A stretch of 64,000 nucleotides of DNA. It comes from Desulfohalovibrio reitneri (GTDB taxonomy: Bacteria > Desulfobacterota > Desulfovibrionia > Desulfovibrionales > Desulfovibrionaceae). This document shows positions 51,339 through 62,627 of this stretch, piece by piece. The stretch is taken from the NCBI RefSeq assembly GCF_000711295.1, contig NZ_JOMJ01000003.1, positions 199,001 to 263,000 of the forward strand, read 5' to 3'. The position numbers were made by a program, and so were the translations under genes. Numbering within the stretch: the first letter of the stretch is position 1; each line of letters opens with the position of its first letter. The notes under the pieces are model-generated. The model saw only the letters and a list, made by a program, of their open reading frames with translations, did not search any database and had not been told where the DNA came from.

Positions 51339-52067
51339 ATGCGCATCGAGATTCTCGGCGCCAGGGGGGAGATTGAACCTTCCGCTCCGTACCACAGCCG
51401 CCAGACGGGCGTGTTGATTGACGGACGCATGCTTGTGGACGCGGGCGAGCCGGAATTCATGCTGCGCGAGCCCGACTGGCTGCTGCTTACCCACCTGCAC
51501 CCGGACCACGCCTGGTTCGCCCGCAAGCCGGGCAAGACGAGCGTGGACCGCCCCCTGGCCGTGTATGCCCCGGAGAAGGGGCCGAAGGTGGAGGGCGTGG
51601 CCTACCGGGTGGTTGATGCCCCAATCGGGCTGGGGCCATACGCGGTGACGCCCATCTCCACACACCATTCCCTGAAGGTGGCCTCCCAGGCCTATCTCAT
51701 CAAGCGGGGCGGCCGGAAGCTGCTCGTCACCGGCGACCTCATCTGGATCAACAAGGAGCACCACCATCTTATTGAAGGGAGCGATCTGGTGATCACCGAG
51801 GCCAGTTTCCTGCGCAAGGGCGGCATGGTGCGCCGCGACGACGAGGACCGGCCGCATCTACGGCCACACCGGCGTTCCCGACCTCCTCAGCCTCTTCAAG
51901 GGCTGACCCGGACCGTCTGCTTCATCCACTTCGGCTCCTGGTTCTACAAGATGGGGGCTGAGAAGGCCCGGCGGACCATCCGCGACCTGGGCGGGGAGGA
52001 AGGGGTGCGCGCCCTGACCGGCTACGACGGCATGACAATCGACCTGGACGAACTGGACGGAACATGA
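51339..52067 (+). CDS. Metallo-beta-lactamase-fold hydrolase with two cancelling indels
   Basis: A 242-residue MBL-fold protein. Metal ligands are in LLLTHLHPDHAWF, STHHSLK (His), VTGDLIW (Asp) and CFIHFGSWF (last His). Between 51850 and 51905 the reading frame is off by one: the actual frame gives a nonsense peptide, whereas the next frame reads GRIYGHTGVPDLLSLFKG, a sensible MBL segment. One extra C near 51850 and one missing C near 51905 explain it. The ATG follows no strong ribosome site. Its end overlaps the RNase HII-like gene by four bases. The substrate is unknown. Confidence 0.75.
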   Translation: MRIEILGARGEIEPSAPYHSRQTGVLIDGRMLVDAGEPEFMLREPDWLLLTHLHPDHAWFARKPGKTSVDRPLAVYAPEKGPKVEGVAYRVVDAPIGLGPYAVTPISTHHSLKVASQAYLIKRGGRKLLVTGDLIWINKEHHHLIEGSDLVITEASFLRKGGMVRRDDEDRPHLRPHRRSRPPQPLQGLTRTVCFIHFGSWFYKMGAEKARRTIRDLGGEEGVRALTGYDGMTIDLDELDGT

Positions 52068-52846
52068 AGAAGAGAAAGCATCCCCGCGACATCCTCACCG
52101 GCGTGGACGACGCCACCAAGTGCCCCTGCATCGGCTCCATCATGGTGGCCGGGGTGACCGCCCCGCGCAAGGTGACGTGGCAGTGGAAGCGGATGGGCGT
52201 GAAGGACTCCAAGCTGCTCTCCCGGGCCAATCGCGACGACTTGGCCGCGCGCATCAAGGAAACGGCCCACGCCTGGAGCGTGCGGCCCATCGGCCCCGAG
52301 CGCATCGACGACAAGTCCCTCAACCTCAACCAGTGGGAGATGCTGACCGCGCTGGACCTGCTGGCGGACATGGCCCGCGGGCTGGGCGCGGACGGGCTGG
52401 GCGCGGACGGGCTGGGCGAGGTCTGGGTGGACAACTGGGAGGTCAGCCGCGCCCTGTTCTTCTCCAGGCTGGCCGAGGCCTGCCACCCCGCTCGGGCCGG
52501 GGAGCTGGCCGCCAAGGGGGTGTGCTGGGAACGTCTGCCGCCCCTGCGCGACCTGGTCTTTCAGCCCGAGCACCGGGCGGACGAGAACCACGTCGTCGTT
52601 TCGGCCGCCTCCATCCTGGCCCGCCACGCCTCGGACCTGGAGTACGACGCCCTGCGCTCGGTCTACGGCGACTTCGGCTCCGGATCCCCGGGCGACCCGG
52701 CCACACGGCGATACGTCTGGGAGCACCGCCGCCACCCGCCGCCGCTGATCCGCACCTCCTGGCGCACCTACAAGACCCTGCGGGAACTGGACTCCCTGGC
52801 GGACGATCCGTTGTGCGCCAGGGCCGGGGCCAAGTGGGCGGCCTGA
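52064..52846 (+). CDS. RNase HII-like protein with altered active-site motif
   Basis: A 260-residue protein on the RNase HII template. Family features: MGVKDSKLLSRANRDDLAAR, EVWVDNWEVSRALFF (third acidic residue), VVSAASILARHASDLEYDAL (fourth) and GSGSPGDPATRRYVWEH. The first motif, usually GIDEAGRGPxIG, reads GVDDATKCPCIG: the DE pair is DD and the GRG that senses the ribonucleotide is gone. A ten-base repeat gives GLGADGLGADGLG. It is coupled to the MBL gene and lies between uppS and cdsA. Nuclease activity and specificity are doubtful. Confidence 0.72.
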   Translation: MKKRKHPRDILTGVDDATKCPCIGSIMVAGVTAPRKVTWQWKRMGVKDSKLLSRANRDDLAARIKETAHAWSVRPIGPERIDDKSLNLNQWEMLTALDLLADMARGLGADGLGADGLGEVWVDNWEVSRALFFSRLAEACHPARAGELAAKGVCWERLPPLRDLVFQPEHRADENHVVVSAASILARHASDLEYDALRSVYGDFGSGSPGDPATRRYVWEHRRHPPPLIRTSWRTYKTLRELDSLADDPLCARAGAKWAA

Positions 52847-52870
52847 GCACGGACTTCGCGGCGAGAACGA

Positions 52871-52901
52871 AAAAAGCGCGCCCGGCTGGCCGGGCGCGCT
52901 T
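52871..52901. terminator. Bidirectional intrinsic terminator
   Basis: A 12-base stem AAGCGCGCCCGG/CCGGGCGCGCTT (52874-52885 with 52890-52901) with flanking A and T runs lies between the RNase HII-like gene and the converging uppS. Confidence 0.8.
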
Positions 52902-52927
52902 ATTCTTTGCTGCATTCTCCCGGTGGA

Positions 52928-53647
52928 TCAGCCCGCGGCCGGGCGGCCGCCGAAGCGGCGTTCGCGGGCGGCGTAGGCGGCCAGGGCCTTGTCCAGTTCG
53001 GCCGCATCGAAGTCCGGCCAGAGGGTCTCGGTGAAGTAGTACTCCGCGTAGGCGGACTGGAAGAGCAGGAAGTTGGAGATGCGCATTTCCCCGGAGGTGC
53101 GGACGACCAAGTCCGGGTCGGGCTGGCCCGAGGTGTAGAGGTGGGAGGCGAATTCCTCCTCGGTGACTTCCTCAGGGTCCGCGCCCTCGCGCAGAAGCTG
53201 CTGGGCCGCCCGTACGATCTCCGCCCGGGAGGAGTAGTTGAGGGCCAGATTGAGGGTCATGGCCTTGTTGTCCCGGGTCTTTTTCATGGTGTGGGAGAGC
53301 ACTTGGCGGGTGGCGAAGGGCAGTTCAGAGAGCTGGCCAAGCACCTGCAGGCGGATGGACTGCTCCATCAGGGAGGGCAGCTCCCGCTTGAGGAAGTCGC
53401 CGAGCAGGTCGAAGAGGAAGCCGATCTCTTCCTTGGACCGCCGCCAGTTCTCCCGGGAGAAGGTGTAGAGCGTCAGGTGGGTGACGCCCAGTTCCCGGCA
53501 GCGGGTGACGAGGTTCTTGGCGGCTTCCGTGCCCGCTTTGTGGCCTTTGCTGCGTGGCAGGCCGCGCCGCTCGGCCCAGCGGCCGTTGCCGTCCATGATG
53601 ACGGCCAGGTGGCTGGGCAGGCGGCGCGGCTGATTTGTCTCGCCCAG
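52928..53647 (-). CDS. uppS: Undecaprenyl diphosphate synthase
   Basis: A cis-prenyltransferase making the C55 carrier lipid. HLAVIMDGNGRWAERRGLP (catalytic Asp), YTFSRENWRRSKEEIGFLFD, LNLALNYSSRAEIVRAAQQL and LVVRTSGEMRISNFLLFQSA are all present. No ATG or GTG exists before the conserved start, so translation probably begins at CTG 53647 (239 residues), with GGAG at the end of frr. A one-base error at the frr-uppS junction is the alternative. frr lies immediately upstream. Confidence 0.92.
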   Translation of the reverse strand: MGETNQPRRLPSHLAVIMDGNGRWAERRGLPRSKGHKAGTEAAKNLVTRCRELGVTHLTLYTFSRENWRRSKEEIGFLFDLLGDFLKRELPSLMEQSIRLQVLGQLSELPFATRQVLSHTMKKTRDNKAMTLNLALNYSSRAEIVRAAQQLLREGADPEEVTEEEFASHLYTSGQPDPDLVVRTSGEMRISNFLLFQSAYAEYYFTETLWPDFDAAELDKALAAYAARERRFGGRPAAG

Positions 53648-53649
53648 GG

Positions 53650-54204
53650 CTAGAGCTCCATGATTTCCTTTTCCTTGGCCGCCAGCACGTCCTCTGCCTG
53701 GGCCACGTTGGAATCGGTCAGCTTCTGGATCTCGTCCTGCGCCCGGTGCAGATCGTCCTCGCTGATCTCCTTGTCCTTCTCCAGCTTCTTCAGGGCGTCG
53801 TTGGCGTCGCGGCGGATGTTGCGGATGGCCACCTTGGCGTCCTCGGTGTACTTCTTGGCCAGCTTGACCAGTTCCTTGCGCCGCTCCTCGGTGAGCTGGG
53901 GGATGTTGATGCGGATGATCTTGCCGTCGTTGACCGGGTTCAGGCCCAGGTCGGAATTCTGGATGGCCTTTTCGATGTTGCCGAAGGCCCCCTTGTCCCA
54001 GGGCTGGATGGTCAGGGTGCGGGGGTCGGGGACGGAAATGGAAGCCAACTGGTTCATGGGCGTCGGCGTTCCGTAGTAATCCACGGGGAGGTCTTCCACC
54101 AAAGCGGTGGAGGCGCGTCCGGTGCGCAACTTGGAGAAGTCCTTCTGCAGATTCTCCACGGCTTTCTTCATGCGGGATTCGGCGTCCTTCTTCACGGATT
54201 CCAT
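53650..54204 (-). CDS. frr: Ribosome recycling factor
   Basis: A 184-residue RRF of normal length. [60 protein letters not shown] and [13 protein letters not shown] cover both domains. It separates spent ribosomes from mRNA with EF-G. Two bases separate it from pyrH on one side and two from the uppS frame on the other, the usual pyrH-frr-uppS order. Confidence 0.97.
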   Translation of the reverse strand: MESVKKDAESRMKKAVENLQKDFSKLRTGRASTALVEDLPVDYYGTPTPMNQLASISVPDPRTLTIQPWDKGAFGNIEKAIQNSDLGLNPVNDGKIIRINIPQLTEERRKELVKLAKKYTEDAKVAIRNIRRDANDALKKLEKDKEISEDDLHRAQDEIQKLTDSNVAQAEDVLAAKEKEIMEL

Positions 54205-54206
54205 GG

Positions 54207-54926
54207 CTAGCCTCCTGATACCGTAGTGCCGATGTCTTCGCCCTGGGCGACGCGGCTGATGTTCCCCTGGGCAAAAAGGTTGAATACGACGATTGGCAGG
54301 TCGTTGTCCATGGCGAGGGAGATTGCCGTGCTGTCCATGACCCGCAGTCTGCGCTCCAGGGCCTCCATGTGGGTCAGGTTCTTGTACATGGTGGCCTCGG
54401 GATTGTTCACGGGGTCCTTGTCATAGACGCCGTCCACCTTGGTGGCCTTGAAAATGGCCTGGCAGCGCAGTTCCATGGCCCGCAGGGCGGCCGCCGTGTC
54501 GGTGGTGAAGTAGGGGTTGCCCGTGCCCGCGGCGCAGATGACCACCCGGCCCTTCTCCAGATGGCGGATGGCCCGGCGGCGGATGAACGGTTCGGCCACT
54601 TCGCGCATGGAGATGGCAGAGAGTACGCGGGTGTCCACGCCGCGCTTCTCCAGGGCGTCCTGCACGGCCAGGGCGTTGAACACCGTGGCCAGCATGCCCA
54701 TGTAGTCGGCCGAGGCGCGGTCCATGCCCTTGGCCGACTCGGAGACGCCGCGGAAGATGTTGCCGCCGCCGATGACCAGGACCATTTCCAGGCCCAGCCC
54801 GGCCACGTTCTCCAGTTCCTGGCTGAGGATGTCCATGGCCTTGGGGTCGATGCCGTACGGCTCGTTCCCGGCCAGGGCCTCGCCCGAGAGTTTGAGGAGT
54901 ACCCGTTTGAAACGCAGATCGGCCAT
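54207..54926 (-). CDS. pyrH: UMP kinase
   Basis: A 239-residue hexameric UMP kinase. [60 protein letters not shown] and [20 protein letters not shown] identify it. It phosphorylates UMP to UDP with ATP. A terminator separates it from tsf upstream, so pyrH-frr-uppS is probably its own transcript with a promoter in the gap 54927-54996. Confidence 0.97.
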   Translation of the reverse strand: MADLRFKRVLLKLSGEALAGNEPYGIDPKAMDILSQELENVAGLGLEMVLVIGGGNIFRGVSESAKGMDRASADYMGMLATVFNALAVQDALEKRGVDTRVLSAISMREVAEPFIRRRAIRHLEKGRVVICAAGTGNPYFTTDTAAALRAMELRCQAIFKATKVDGVYDKDPVNNPEATMYKNLTHMEALERRLRVMDSTAISLAMDNDLPIVVFNLFAQGNISRVAQGEDIGTTVSGG

Positions 54927-54996
54927 TGGCTGCCTTCCCTCGCTGGAGTTTCAGTCCGCCCTGTCCTACCTCCACGCGGGAGGCTTGGCAACGGGC

Positions 54997-55028
54997 AAAA
55001 AAAAGCGGGCCGTGGAATCGGCCCGCTT
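54997..55028 (-). terminator. Intrinsic terminator of rpsB-tsf
   Basis: AAGCGGGCC pairs with GGCCCGCTT (55028-55020 with 55011-55003) and is followed leftward by a run of eight T. It lies 24 bases after the tsf stop. Confidence 0.88.
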
Positions 55029-55051
55029 GGTAACGTCATCAATCGGCGGAA

Positions 55052-55672
<621 letters not shown>

Positions 55673-55676
55673 GGGG

Positions 55677-56570
55677 TTATCCCTCCTGGGGGGTGCTGGC
55701 GGTCTGTTCCTTCTCTTCCATGCCGGTATCCGGAGGGACCTGTTCCTCGGCCTTCTCCACGTCGGCGGCCGCGGACTCGGGCTCGTTCACGGCCGGGGTC
55801 TCGGCCGCGGCGCCGGCCGCGGGGGCTTCGGCTTCGGCCTTGGGGGCTTCGGCCTTGGCGGGCTCCTCTTCCTGGCCGCGCTCGTCCTGGCGGGCTTTGC
55901 CCTCCAGGCAGGCGTCGGCGATGTGGGTCACGAAGAGCTTGATGGCGCGGATGGCGTCATCGTTGCCCGGGATGACGTAGTCGATGAGGTCGGGATCGCA
56001 GTTGGTGTCCGTCACGGCCACGATGGGGATGCCCAGCTTGCGGCACTCCTTGACGGCGATGTCTTCCCGCTTGGGGTCGATGACGAAAGCGGCCTGGGGC
56101 AGGCCCTCCAGTTCCTTGATGCCGCCGATGTTGTCCTGGAGCTTGCGCATCTCCCGGGTCAACATGGCGATTTCTTTCTTGCCGTACTTGTTGATGGAGC
56201 CGTCCTCGAACATGCCCTCAAGCTTCTTGAGGCGGTCGATGGAGCGGCGGATGGTCTGGTAGTTGGTCAGCGTACCGCCCAGCCAGCGGTTGACGATGTA
56301 GTATTGGCCGGCGCGCTCGGCCTCGGCCTTGACCGAGTCCTGGGCCTGGCGCTTGGTGCCGACGAATACCACCTGGCCGCCGTTGGCCACGGTGTCGGCG
56401 ATGAAGTCGTGGGCTTTCTGGAACAGCTTGACGGTCTGCTGCAGGTCGATGATGTGGATGCCGTTGCGGGCCCCGAAAATGTAGGGGCGCATCTTGGGAT
56501 TCCAGCGGCGGGTCTGGTGGCCGAAGTGGACTCCGGTCTCCAGCATTTGCTTCATGGTCACGTATGCCAT
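55677..56570 (-). CDS. rpsB: 30S ribosomal protein S2 with an acidic C-terminal tail
   Basis: A 297-residue S2. Residues 1-230 follow the family ([80 protein letters not shown]). About 65 more residues of Ala, Glu and Pro follow ([19 protein letters not shown]), longer than the E. coli form. AGGAGG precedes the ATG at 56570. It is the first gene of rpsB-tsf, with a plausible promoter about 100 bases upstream. Confidence 0.96.
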   Translation of the reverse strand: MAYVTMKQMLETGVHFGHQTRRWNPKMRPYIFGARNGIHIIDLQQTVKLFQKAHDFIADTVANGGQVVFVGTKRQAQDSVKAEAERAGQYYIVNRWLGGTLTNYQTIRRSIDRLKKLEGMFEDGSINKYGKKEIAMLTREMRKLQDNIGGIKELEGLPQAAFVIDPKREDIAVKECRKLGIPIVAVTDTNCDPDLIDYVIPGNDDAIRAIKLFVTHIADACLEGKARQDERGQEEEPAKAEAPKAEAEAPAAGAAAETPAVNEPESAAADVEKAEEQVPPDTGMEEKEQTASTPQEG

Positions 56571-56667
56571 GGGTCCTCCTGGGTTGTTCCTCCGTCCCCG
56601 GCCGAAAAGCCCTGTCTCGGGCCACCCAGCGGCCAGCGCGGGACGTGTGGTTTGGTTGAAACAGGAC

Positions 56668-56696
56668 CCCTTAACCCAACCGGGGATTTTTGACAA
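56668..56696 (-). promoter_or_regulatory. Candidate sigma-70 promoter of rpsB-tsf
   Basis: TTGTCA (56696-56691), 17 bases, TAAGGG (56673-56668), 98 bases before the rpsB start. The -35 is good, the -10 weak. It lies back to back with the fapA promoter. Confidence 0.45.
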
Positions 56697-56736
56697 CCCC
56701 CGGGCCGCGGTCCGGGTATTTTTCCCGGACTTCGCG

Positions 56737-56765
56737 TTGACCCCCGTATGCGAGCGACGTATCTT
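56737..56765 (+). promoter_or_regulatory. Candidate sigma-70 promoter of fapA-motAB
   Basis: TTGACC (56737-56742), 17 bases, TATCTT (56760-56765); five of six and four of six consensus matches. The predicted leader to the fapA GTG is about 70 bases. Confidence 0.55.
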
Positions 56766-56842
56766 CGCCGACTCCGAAACGCCGGAAAGGGGGACTCGGT
56801 CCGGCGCGGAAAGCCCGGCAGGGCGGCAGGGGAGGGGGACTG

Positions 56843-57973
56843 GTGCCGTACTACCTGGAACACGCCTTCAATCCCGATTTCGACCATACCCGGCTGGCTC
56901 CCAGGGAGAACCAGTCCGGGCGGGTCAACCATTTCGACCTGGGGTACGTGCAGAGCGTCAACCGGGGGCAGGAGCTGGCACGGCTGCGCCGCGTGGACGA
57001 GGACGAGGCCGCCGGGCTGGACCAGCGGTTCGTGCTGCCCGACAGGACCATCCCCGCCGGCCCCAACACCGAGTTCGACCCCTCCGACGCGGATCGGCTC
57101 CTGGCGGCGGCCAGCGGCTACGTCTTCTACGAGGGCGGCCGGATCACGGTGAAGAGCGTGCTCAACGTGCGCCGCGACGTGGACTACCACACCGGCAACA
57201 TCACCTTCGCCGGGGACATGGTGCTGCACGGGGGAGTGCGCTCGGGGTTCAGGCTGCGGGCCCGCAACATCCTGTCCAAGTCCACGGTGGAGGGGGCCAG
57301 GCTGCGCGCCCGGGGCTCCATCGTGGTGGAGACGGGGGTCAAGGGGGCCGAGGGGGGATACCTGCACGCGGCCAAATCCATGCGCCTGGGGTTCTGCGAG
57401 AACGCCCGGCTCAAGGCGGGGGAGAACATTCTGGTGCAGGGCGCGGCCATGCACAACGAAATCAGCGTGCGCGGCAAGCTCGTGGTTCGCGGTCGGCTGG
57501 TGGGCGGCGTGGTCCGCGGCGGTTCCTTCGTCTACGTGGGGGAGCAGCTCGGCGGGGGGCTGTCCACCTCGACCCAGATCGTGCTGGGCTACGACCCCTT
57601 CCTGCTGCACGAGGAAGAGGTGCTCGGCGGCCGGGTGGAGGAGCTGGAAGAGGAGATGGAGCGCTGGGAGGCCCTGCGCAGGCGGGGCGGAGCGCTGGCC
57701 GAGGAGCTTGAAGGGAGGCGGCTCGTCCGGGCCGGGGCCTTGGAGAAACTCAAGGCGCGCAGGGCGAGAATCTGGGAGCGGATCCAAGCCCCCGGGTCGC
57801 TGGAGCGGTGCGTAGTGGTCGTGCCCGGCGAAGTGCGTCCCGGCGCGGAGATCAGCATCGGCCAGGCCTTCTACGGGGTGGGGGATTTCATGGAGAACGT
57901 CCGTTTCACCTACGAGGACGGGCGGATCAGCGTCTCCTCGCCCGCCCTGCTCGGAGAGGAGGCCGGCCCGTAA
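56843..57973 (+). CDS. FapA-family (DUF342) polymer-binding protein
   Basis: A 376-residue protein. The centre is a right-handed beta-helix of repeated short strands ([57 protein letters not shown]), the FapA/DUF342 hallmark. A coiled coil follows ([20 protein letters not shown]) and a small beta domain ends it. Start is GTG 56843 with GGAGGGGGA upstream. It precedes motA on the same strand with a 39-base gap, so a role in motility regulation is likely; its biochemical function is not established. Confidence 0.82.
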   Translation: MPYYLEHAFNPDFDHTRLAPRENQSGRVNHFDLGYVQSVNRGQELARLRRVDEDEAAGLDQRFVLPDRTIPAGPNTEFDPSDADRLLAAASGYVFYEGGRITVKSVLNVRRDVDYHTGNITFAGDMVLHGGVRSGFRLRARNILSKSTVEGARLRARGSIVVETGVKGAEGGYLHAAKSMRLGFCENARLKAGENILVQGAAMHNEISVRGKLVVRGRLVGGVVRGGSFVYVGEQLGGGLSTSTQIVLGYDPFLLHEEEVLGGRVEELEEEMERWEALRRRGGALAEELEGRRLVRAGALEKLKARRARIWERIQAPGSLERCVVVVPGEVRPGAEISIGQAFYGVGDFMENVRFTYEDGRISVSSPALLGEEAGP

Positions 57974-58012
57974 GGGAACGGCCTCACGGCAACGAACGGG
58001 AAAACACTCGAC

Positions 58013-58768
58013 ATGGATATAGCGACTCTTATCGGCATCGTCGGGGGGCTGGGACTCATCGTGGGGGCCATCCTCTTGGGCGGCAACCTGTTCGCCTTCG
58101 TGGACGCGCCTTCGCTGGTGGTCGTGGTGGGTGGAACCATGGCCGCCACGCTGGTCATGTTTCCCCTGAAGACGGTCATTTCCTCCTTCAAGGTGGCCAT
58201 GAAGGCCTTTCTGGCCAAGGACCCCAACCCCCAGGAGCTGGTGGAGCAGGTGGTCTCCCTGGCGGACAAGGCCCGCAAGGAGAGCCTGGTGGCCCTGGAG
58301 AAGGTGGAGATCGACGACCCCTTCCTCAAGAAGGGCGTGCGGCTTGTGGCGGACGGCTCCTCCCAGGCCCAGGTGCAGTCGATCCTGGAGTCGGAGATCA
58401 ATTTTCTCAAGCAGCGCCACCGCCGGGGGCAGAACGTCTTCAAGGGGCTGGGGGGCGCGGCTCCGGCCTTCGGCATGATCGGCACCCTGGTGGGGCTGGT
58501 GAACATGCTGCAGACCCTGGACGAGCCCGAGGCCATCGGCCCGGCCATGGCCGTGGCCCTTCTGACCACCTTCTACGGGGCGGTCATGGCCAACCTGGTC
58601 TTTCTGCCGGTGGCCCGTAAGCTGGAGGAGCGCTCCAACGACGAGCAGCTTGTGCTGAACGTGGCCATGGAGGGAGTGCTGTCCATTCTCAACGGCGAGC
58701 ATCCCCATCTGGTGCGCGAGAAGCTGCTTTCCTTCCTGCCCCCCGCTTCCCGCGAGGGCGAGGGGTAG
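58013..58768 (+). CDS. motA: Flagellar motor stator protein MotA
   Basis: A 251-residue stator subunit with four membrane helices (IATLIGIVGGLGLIVGAILL, LVVVVGGTMAATLVMFPL, GAAPAFGMIGTLVGLVNML, ALLTTFYGAVMANLVFLPVA). The cytoplasmic loop that contacts FliG is present between helices two and three. With MotB it forms the ion channel that drives the flagellum. motB starts 12 bases later. Confidence 0.95.
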   Translation: MDIATLIGIVGGLGLIVGAILLGGNLFAFVDAPSLVVVVGGTMAATLVMFPLKTVISSFKVAMKAFLAKDPNPQELVEQVVSLADKARKESLVALEKVEIDDPFLKKGVRLVADGSSQAQVQSILESEINFLKQRHRRGQNVFKGLGGAAPAFGMIGTLVGLVNMLQTLDEPEAIGPAMAVALLTTFYGAVMANLVFLPVARKLEERSNDEQLVLNVAMEGVLSILNGEHPHLVREKLLSFLPPASREGEG

Positions 58769-58780
58769 CCGAAAGCGGCC

Positions 58781-59539
58781 ATGGCCAGGCAGCAACCGCC
58801 TCCGCCGCCCAGGAAGGTGCAACCGGACACTCCACAGGAGGCCGGCGGCGCGCCCGAATGGATGTCCACCTTCGCGGACATGGCCATCCTGCTGATGTGC
58901 TTTTTCGTGCTGTTATTGTCCTTTGCTGAAATGGACATCCAGAAGTTCAAGGACGCCATGGGCTCCATGAAGGACGCCTTCGGGGTGCAGACCAAGCGGC
59001 CCGAGGCGGAGTACGCCGCCTTTTCCCCCTCCAAGCTGGAGGCCAAGGGCATCGTGCTCAAGAACCAGCAGCGGCAGCAGCTGGCCCTGGCCCGGATGAT
59101 CAAGCGGCTCATCAGCCAGGACCCGGACCTCAAGGAGCGGGTCAAGGTCTCGGCCGAGGACGACGGAGTGCTTTTCCGGGTCAACGGACGGGCCATGTTC
59201 GAGCCGGGCACGGCCAAGCTCATGCCGGGCGCGAGAAAGGTGCTGGACAAGGTGGTGCGGGTGCTCAAGGAGCACAACTACGACTGCATCGTCGAGGGGC
59301 ACACCGCCAGGGAGAAGAGCCGGGAGAGCGCTTACCCCACTGGCTGGGAGCTTTCCGCGGCCAGGGCCGCCTCCGCCCTGCGCTACATCCACGCCCAGGG
59401 CATTTCCACCACCCGGCTCAAGGCGGTGGGCTACGCCGATTCCCGCCCCCTGGTGCCCAACGACACCGAGCGCAACCGCGAGCTGAACCGGCGGGTGGAG
59501 TTCTTCTACCGGCCCCCCACCGACGATTTCCGCTGGTAG
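58781..59539 (+). CDS. motB: Flagellar motor stator protein MotB
   Basis: A 252-residue MotB. A proline-rich N-terminus precedes the plug and single helix WMSTFADMAILLMCFFVLLL, where the Asp is the ion-binding residue. The C-terminal OmpA-like peptidoglycan domain has DYDCIVEGHTAREKSRESAY-type sequence, WELSAARAASALRYIHAQGI and NRELNRRVEFFY. It anchors the stator to the cell wall. Proton or sodium use cannot be told from these motifs alone. It ends the fapA-motA-motB unit. Confidence 0.95.
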   Translation: MARQQPPPPPRKVQPDTPQEAGGAPEWMSTFADMAILLMCFFVLLLSFAEMDIQKFKDAMGSMKDAFGVQTKRPEAEYAAFSPSKLEAKGIVLKNQQRQQLALARMIKRLISQDPDLKERVKVSAEDDGVLFRVNGRAMFEPGTAKLMPGARKVLDKVVRVLKEHNYDCIVEGHTAREKSRESAYPTGWELSAARAASALRYIHAQGISTTRLKAVGYADSRPLVPNDTERNRELNRRVEFFYRPPTDDFRW

Positions 59540-59572
59540 CGGCCCAGCCGGGGCGGAAGGCCGGGCCGGGGG

Positions 59573-60346
59573 CTACTGCAACGGCCCGGAAACCGCTTCC
59601 TCGCTGGCCACCACGGGGTTGATGAGGATGCCCACGTTGTCGATCTCCACCCGCACCTCGTCGCCCTCTTGGATGGGTCCCACACCGGCGGGGGTGCCGG
59701 TGAGGATGATGTCGCCGGGGTTGAGGGTCATGACGCGGGAGACATAGCTGACCAGGTCCAGCGGCGGGGTGAGCATGTCCGAGGTGGCCCCCTCTTGCCG
59801 CACCTCCTCGTTGATCAGGGTGCGCAGGGACAGGTTGGACGGGTCCTCCACCTCGGTTTCTATCCACGGCCCGATGGGGCAGAAGGTGTCGAAGCCCTTG
59901 GCCCGGCCGAATATTCCGTCCTTGGCCTGCAGGTCGCGCGCGGTGACGTCGTTGGCGCAGGTGTAGCCGAAGATGTGTTCCGTGGCCTGCTCCGGGGCGA
60001 TGTCCTTGCACGTCTTGCCCATGACCACGGCCAGTTCCGCCTCGTAGTCCACACGGCCCACGCCGCGGGGCAGCACGATGGGCTGCCCGGACCCGGCGAT
60101 GGCCGTGGGCGGCTTGAGGAAGAGCGGCGTCTCCTCGGGCGGCTCGCGGCCCATCTCCTCGCAGTGCCCGGCGTAGTTCAGCCCGGCGCAGACGATTTTG
60201 GACGGCGTGACCACCGGCAGAACCGCGACCTCGTCCAGGGGGATAGGGTCCTCCAGCCCGAGTTCCTTGTTCAGGCAGATGACGCTCTTGTCCATGAGCG
60301 AGGCGTAAAAGACGTGGCCTTTGTGGCGGACGCGGATGATGCGCAT
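59573..60346 (-). CDS. Fumarylacetoacetate hydrolase-family protein
   Basis: A 257-residue FAH-family enzyme. KIVCAGLNYAGHCEEMG, PLFLKPPTAIAGSGQPIVLP, RVDYEAELAVVMGKTCKDI (metal-binding Glu residues), FGYTCANDVTARDLQAKDG and LTGTPAGVGPIQEGDEVRVE are all in place. Relatives cleave or decarboxylate acylpyruvates and oxaloacetate. No aromatic degradation gene is nearby, so a housekeeping acylpyruvase or oxaloacetate decarboxylase role is more likely than catabolism. Confidence 0.9.
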   Translation of the reverse strand: MRIIRVRHKGHVFYASLMDKSVICLNKELGLEDPIPLDEVAVLPVVTPSKIVCAGLNYAGHCEEMGREPPEETPLFLKPPTAIAGSGQPIVLPRGVGRVDYEAELAVVMGKTCKDIAPEQATEHIFGYTCANDVTARDLQAKDGIFGRAKGFDTFCPIGPWIETEVEDPSNLSLRTLINEEVRQEGATSDMLTPPLDLVSYVSRVMTLNPGDIILTGTPAGVGPIQEGDEVRVEIDNVGILINPVVASEEAVSGPLQ

Positions 60347-60405
60347 GGGGCTCCTCTCGGGGGAAAATGAATCCGGGAAAAGCTACCAGAGCCGGGCGGG
60401 GGTGT

Positions 60406-60968
60406 CTAATCCGCTCCCTGCGCTCCCGGCTTCTCCTGGCGGGGCGGGCAGCCCGTCCGGGGCACGGGGCGCAGCCGCCGTGTGTCGAAGCCGAGCCGCG
60501 CGGCCTTTTCCCGGAACCGCTCGATCACGGCCGGGTCGGCCTCGGGGGAGCGGGCCAGTATCCACAGGTAGTCGCGGTCGGGAGCGCCCACCAGGGCATG
60601 CCGGTAGGCATTGTCCACGGCCAAAATGTGATAGTCGCCCCAGAAGGGGCCGAAGAAGGACACCTCCAGCCGGGAGGGGTCGTCCGGCTCCTTGCGGCGG
60701 GCCACGCCCTCGGCCTCCTCCCACTCGCCGTCCTTGAAACAGGTGTTGACCACTCCCACCCGGCCGTCCTCCAGCGGGGTGTAGTCGGCGCGGGTGCAGG
60801 CGCAGCCCGCCTCGAAGGAGGTGGGGATGTGCTGCACGGCGTACCAGCGGCCCATGTAGCGCGAGAGGTCCACGTTCTCCGCCGTGGGCAGGGGAGGCGG
60901 CGGCGGGCCGCAGGCGGCCGCGCCCAGGGCCAGGGCGGCGGTCAGGACAAGGAGGGCGGCGCGGCGCA

Positions 60969-60969
<1 letters not shown>
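60406..60969 (-). CDS. Bacterial lipocalin, lipoprotein (Blc-like)
   Basis: A 187-residue lipocalin. The signal peptide ends at LGAAAC. The lipocalin G-x-W motif is in YMGRWYAVQHIPTSFEAGC, followed by VVNTCFKDGEW, LEVSFFGPFWGDYHILAVD and YLWILARSP. It probably binds lipids or hydrophobic ligands at the outer membrane. The start ATG shares one base with the RNase J stop (TGATG), so it is coupled to that gene. The C-terminal 20 residues are an unstructured extension. Confidence 0.9.

Positions 60970-62610
<1,641 letters not shown>

Positions 62611-62627
<17 letters not shown>

Noticed and set aside
52384..52425. Tandem repeat in the RNase HII-like gene (GCGGACGGGCTGG units)
   Set aside because: Only two or three short in-frame units; a local slippage, not a repeat array.
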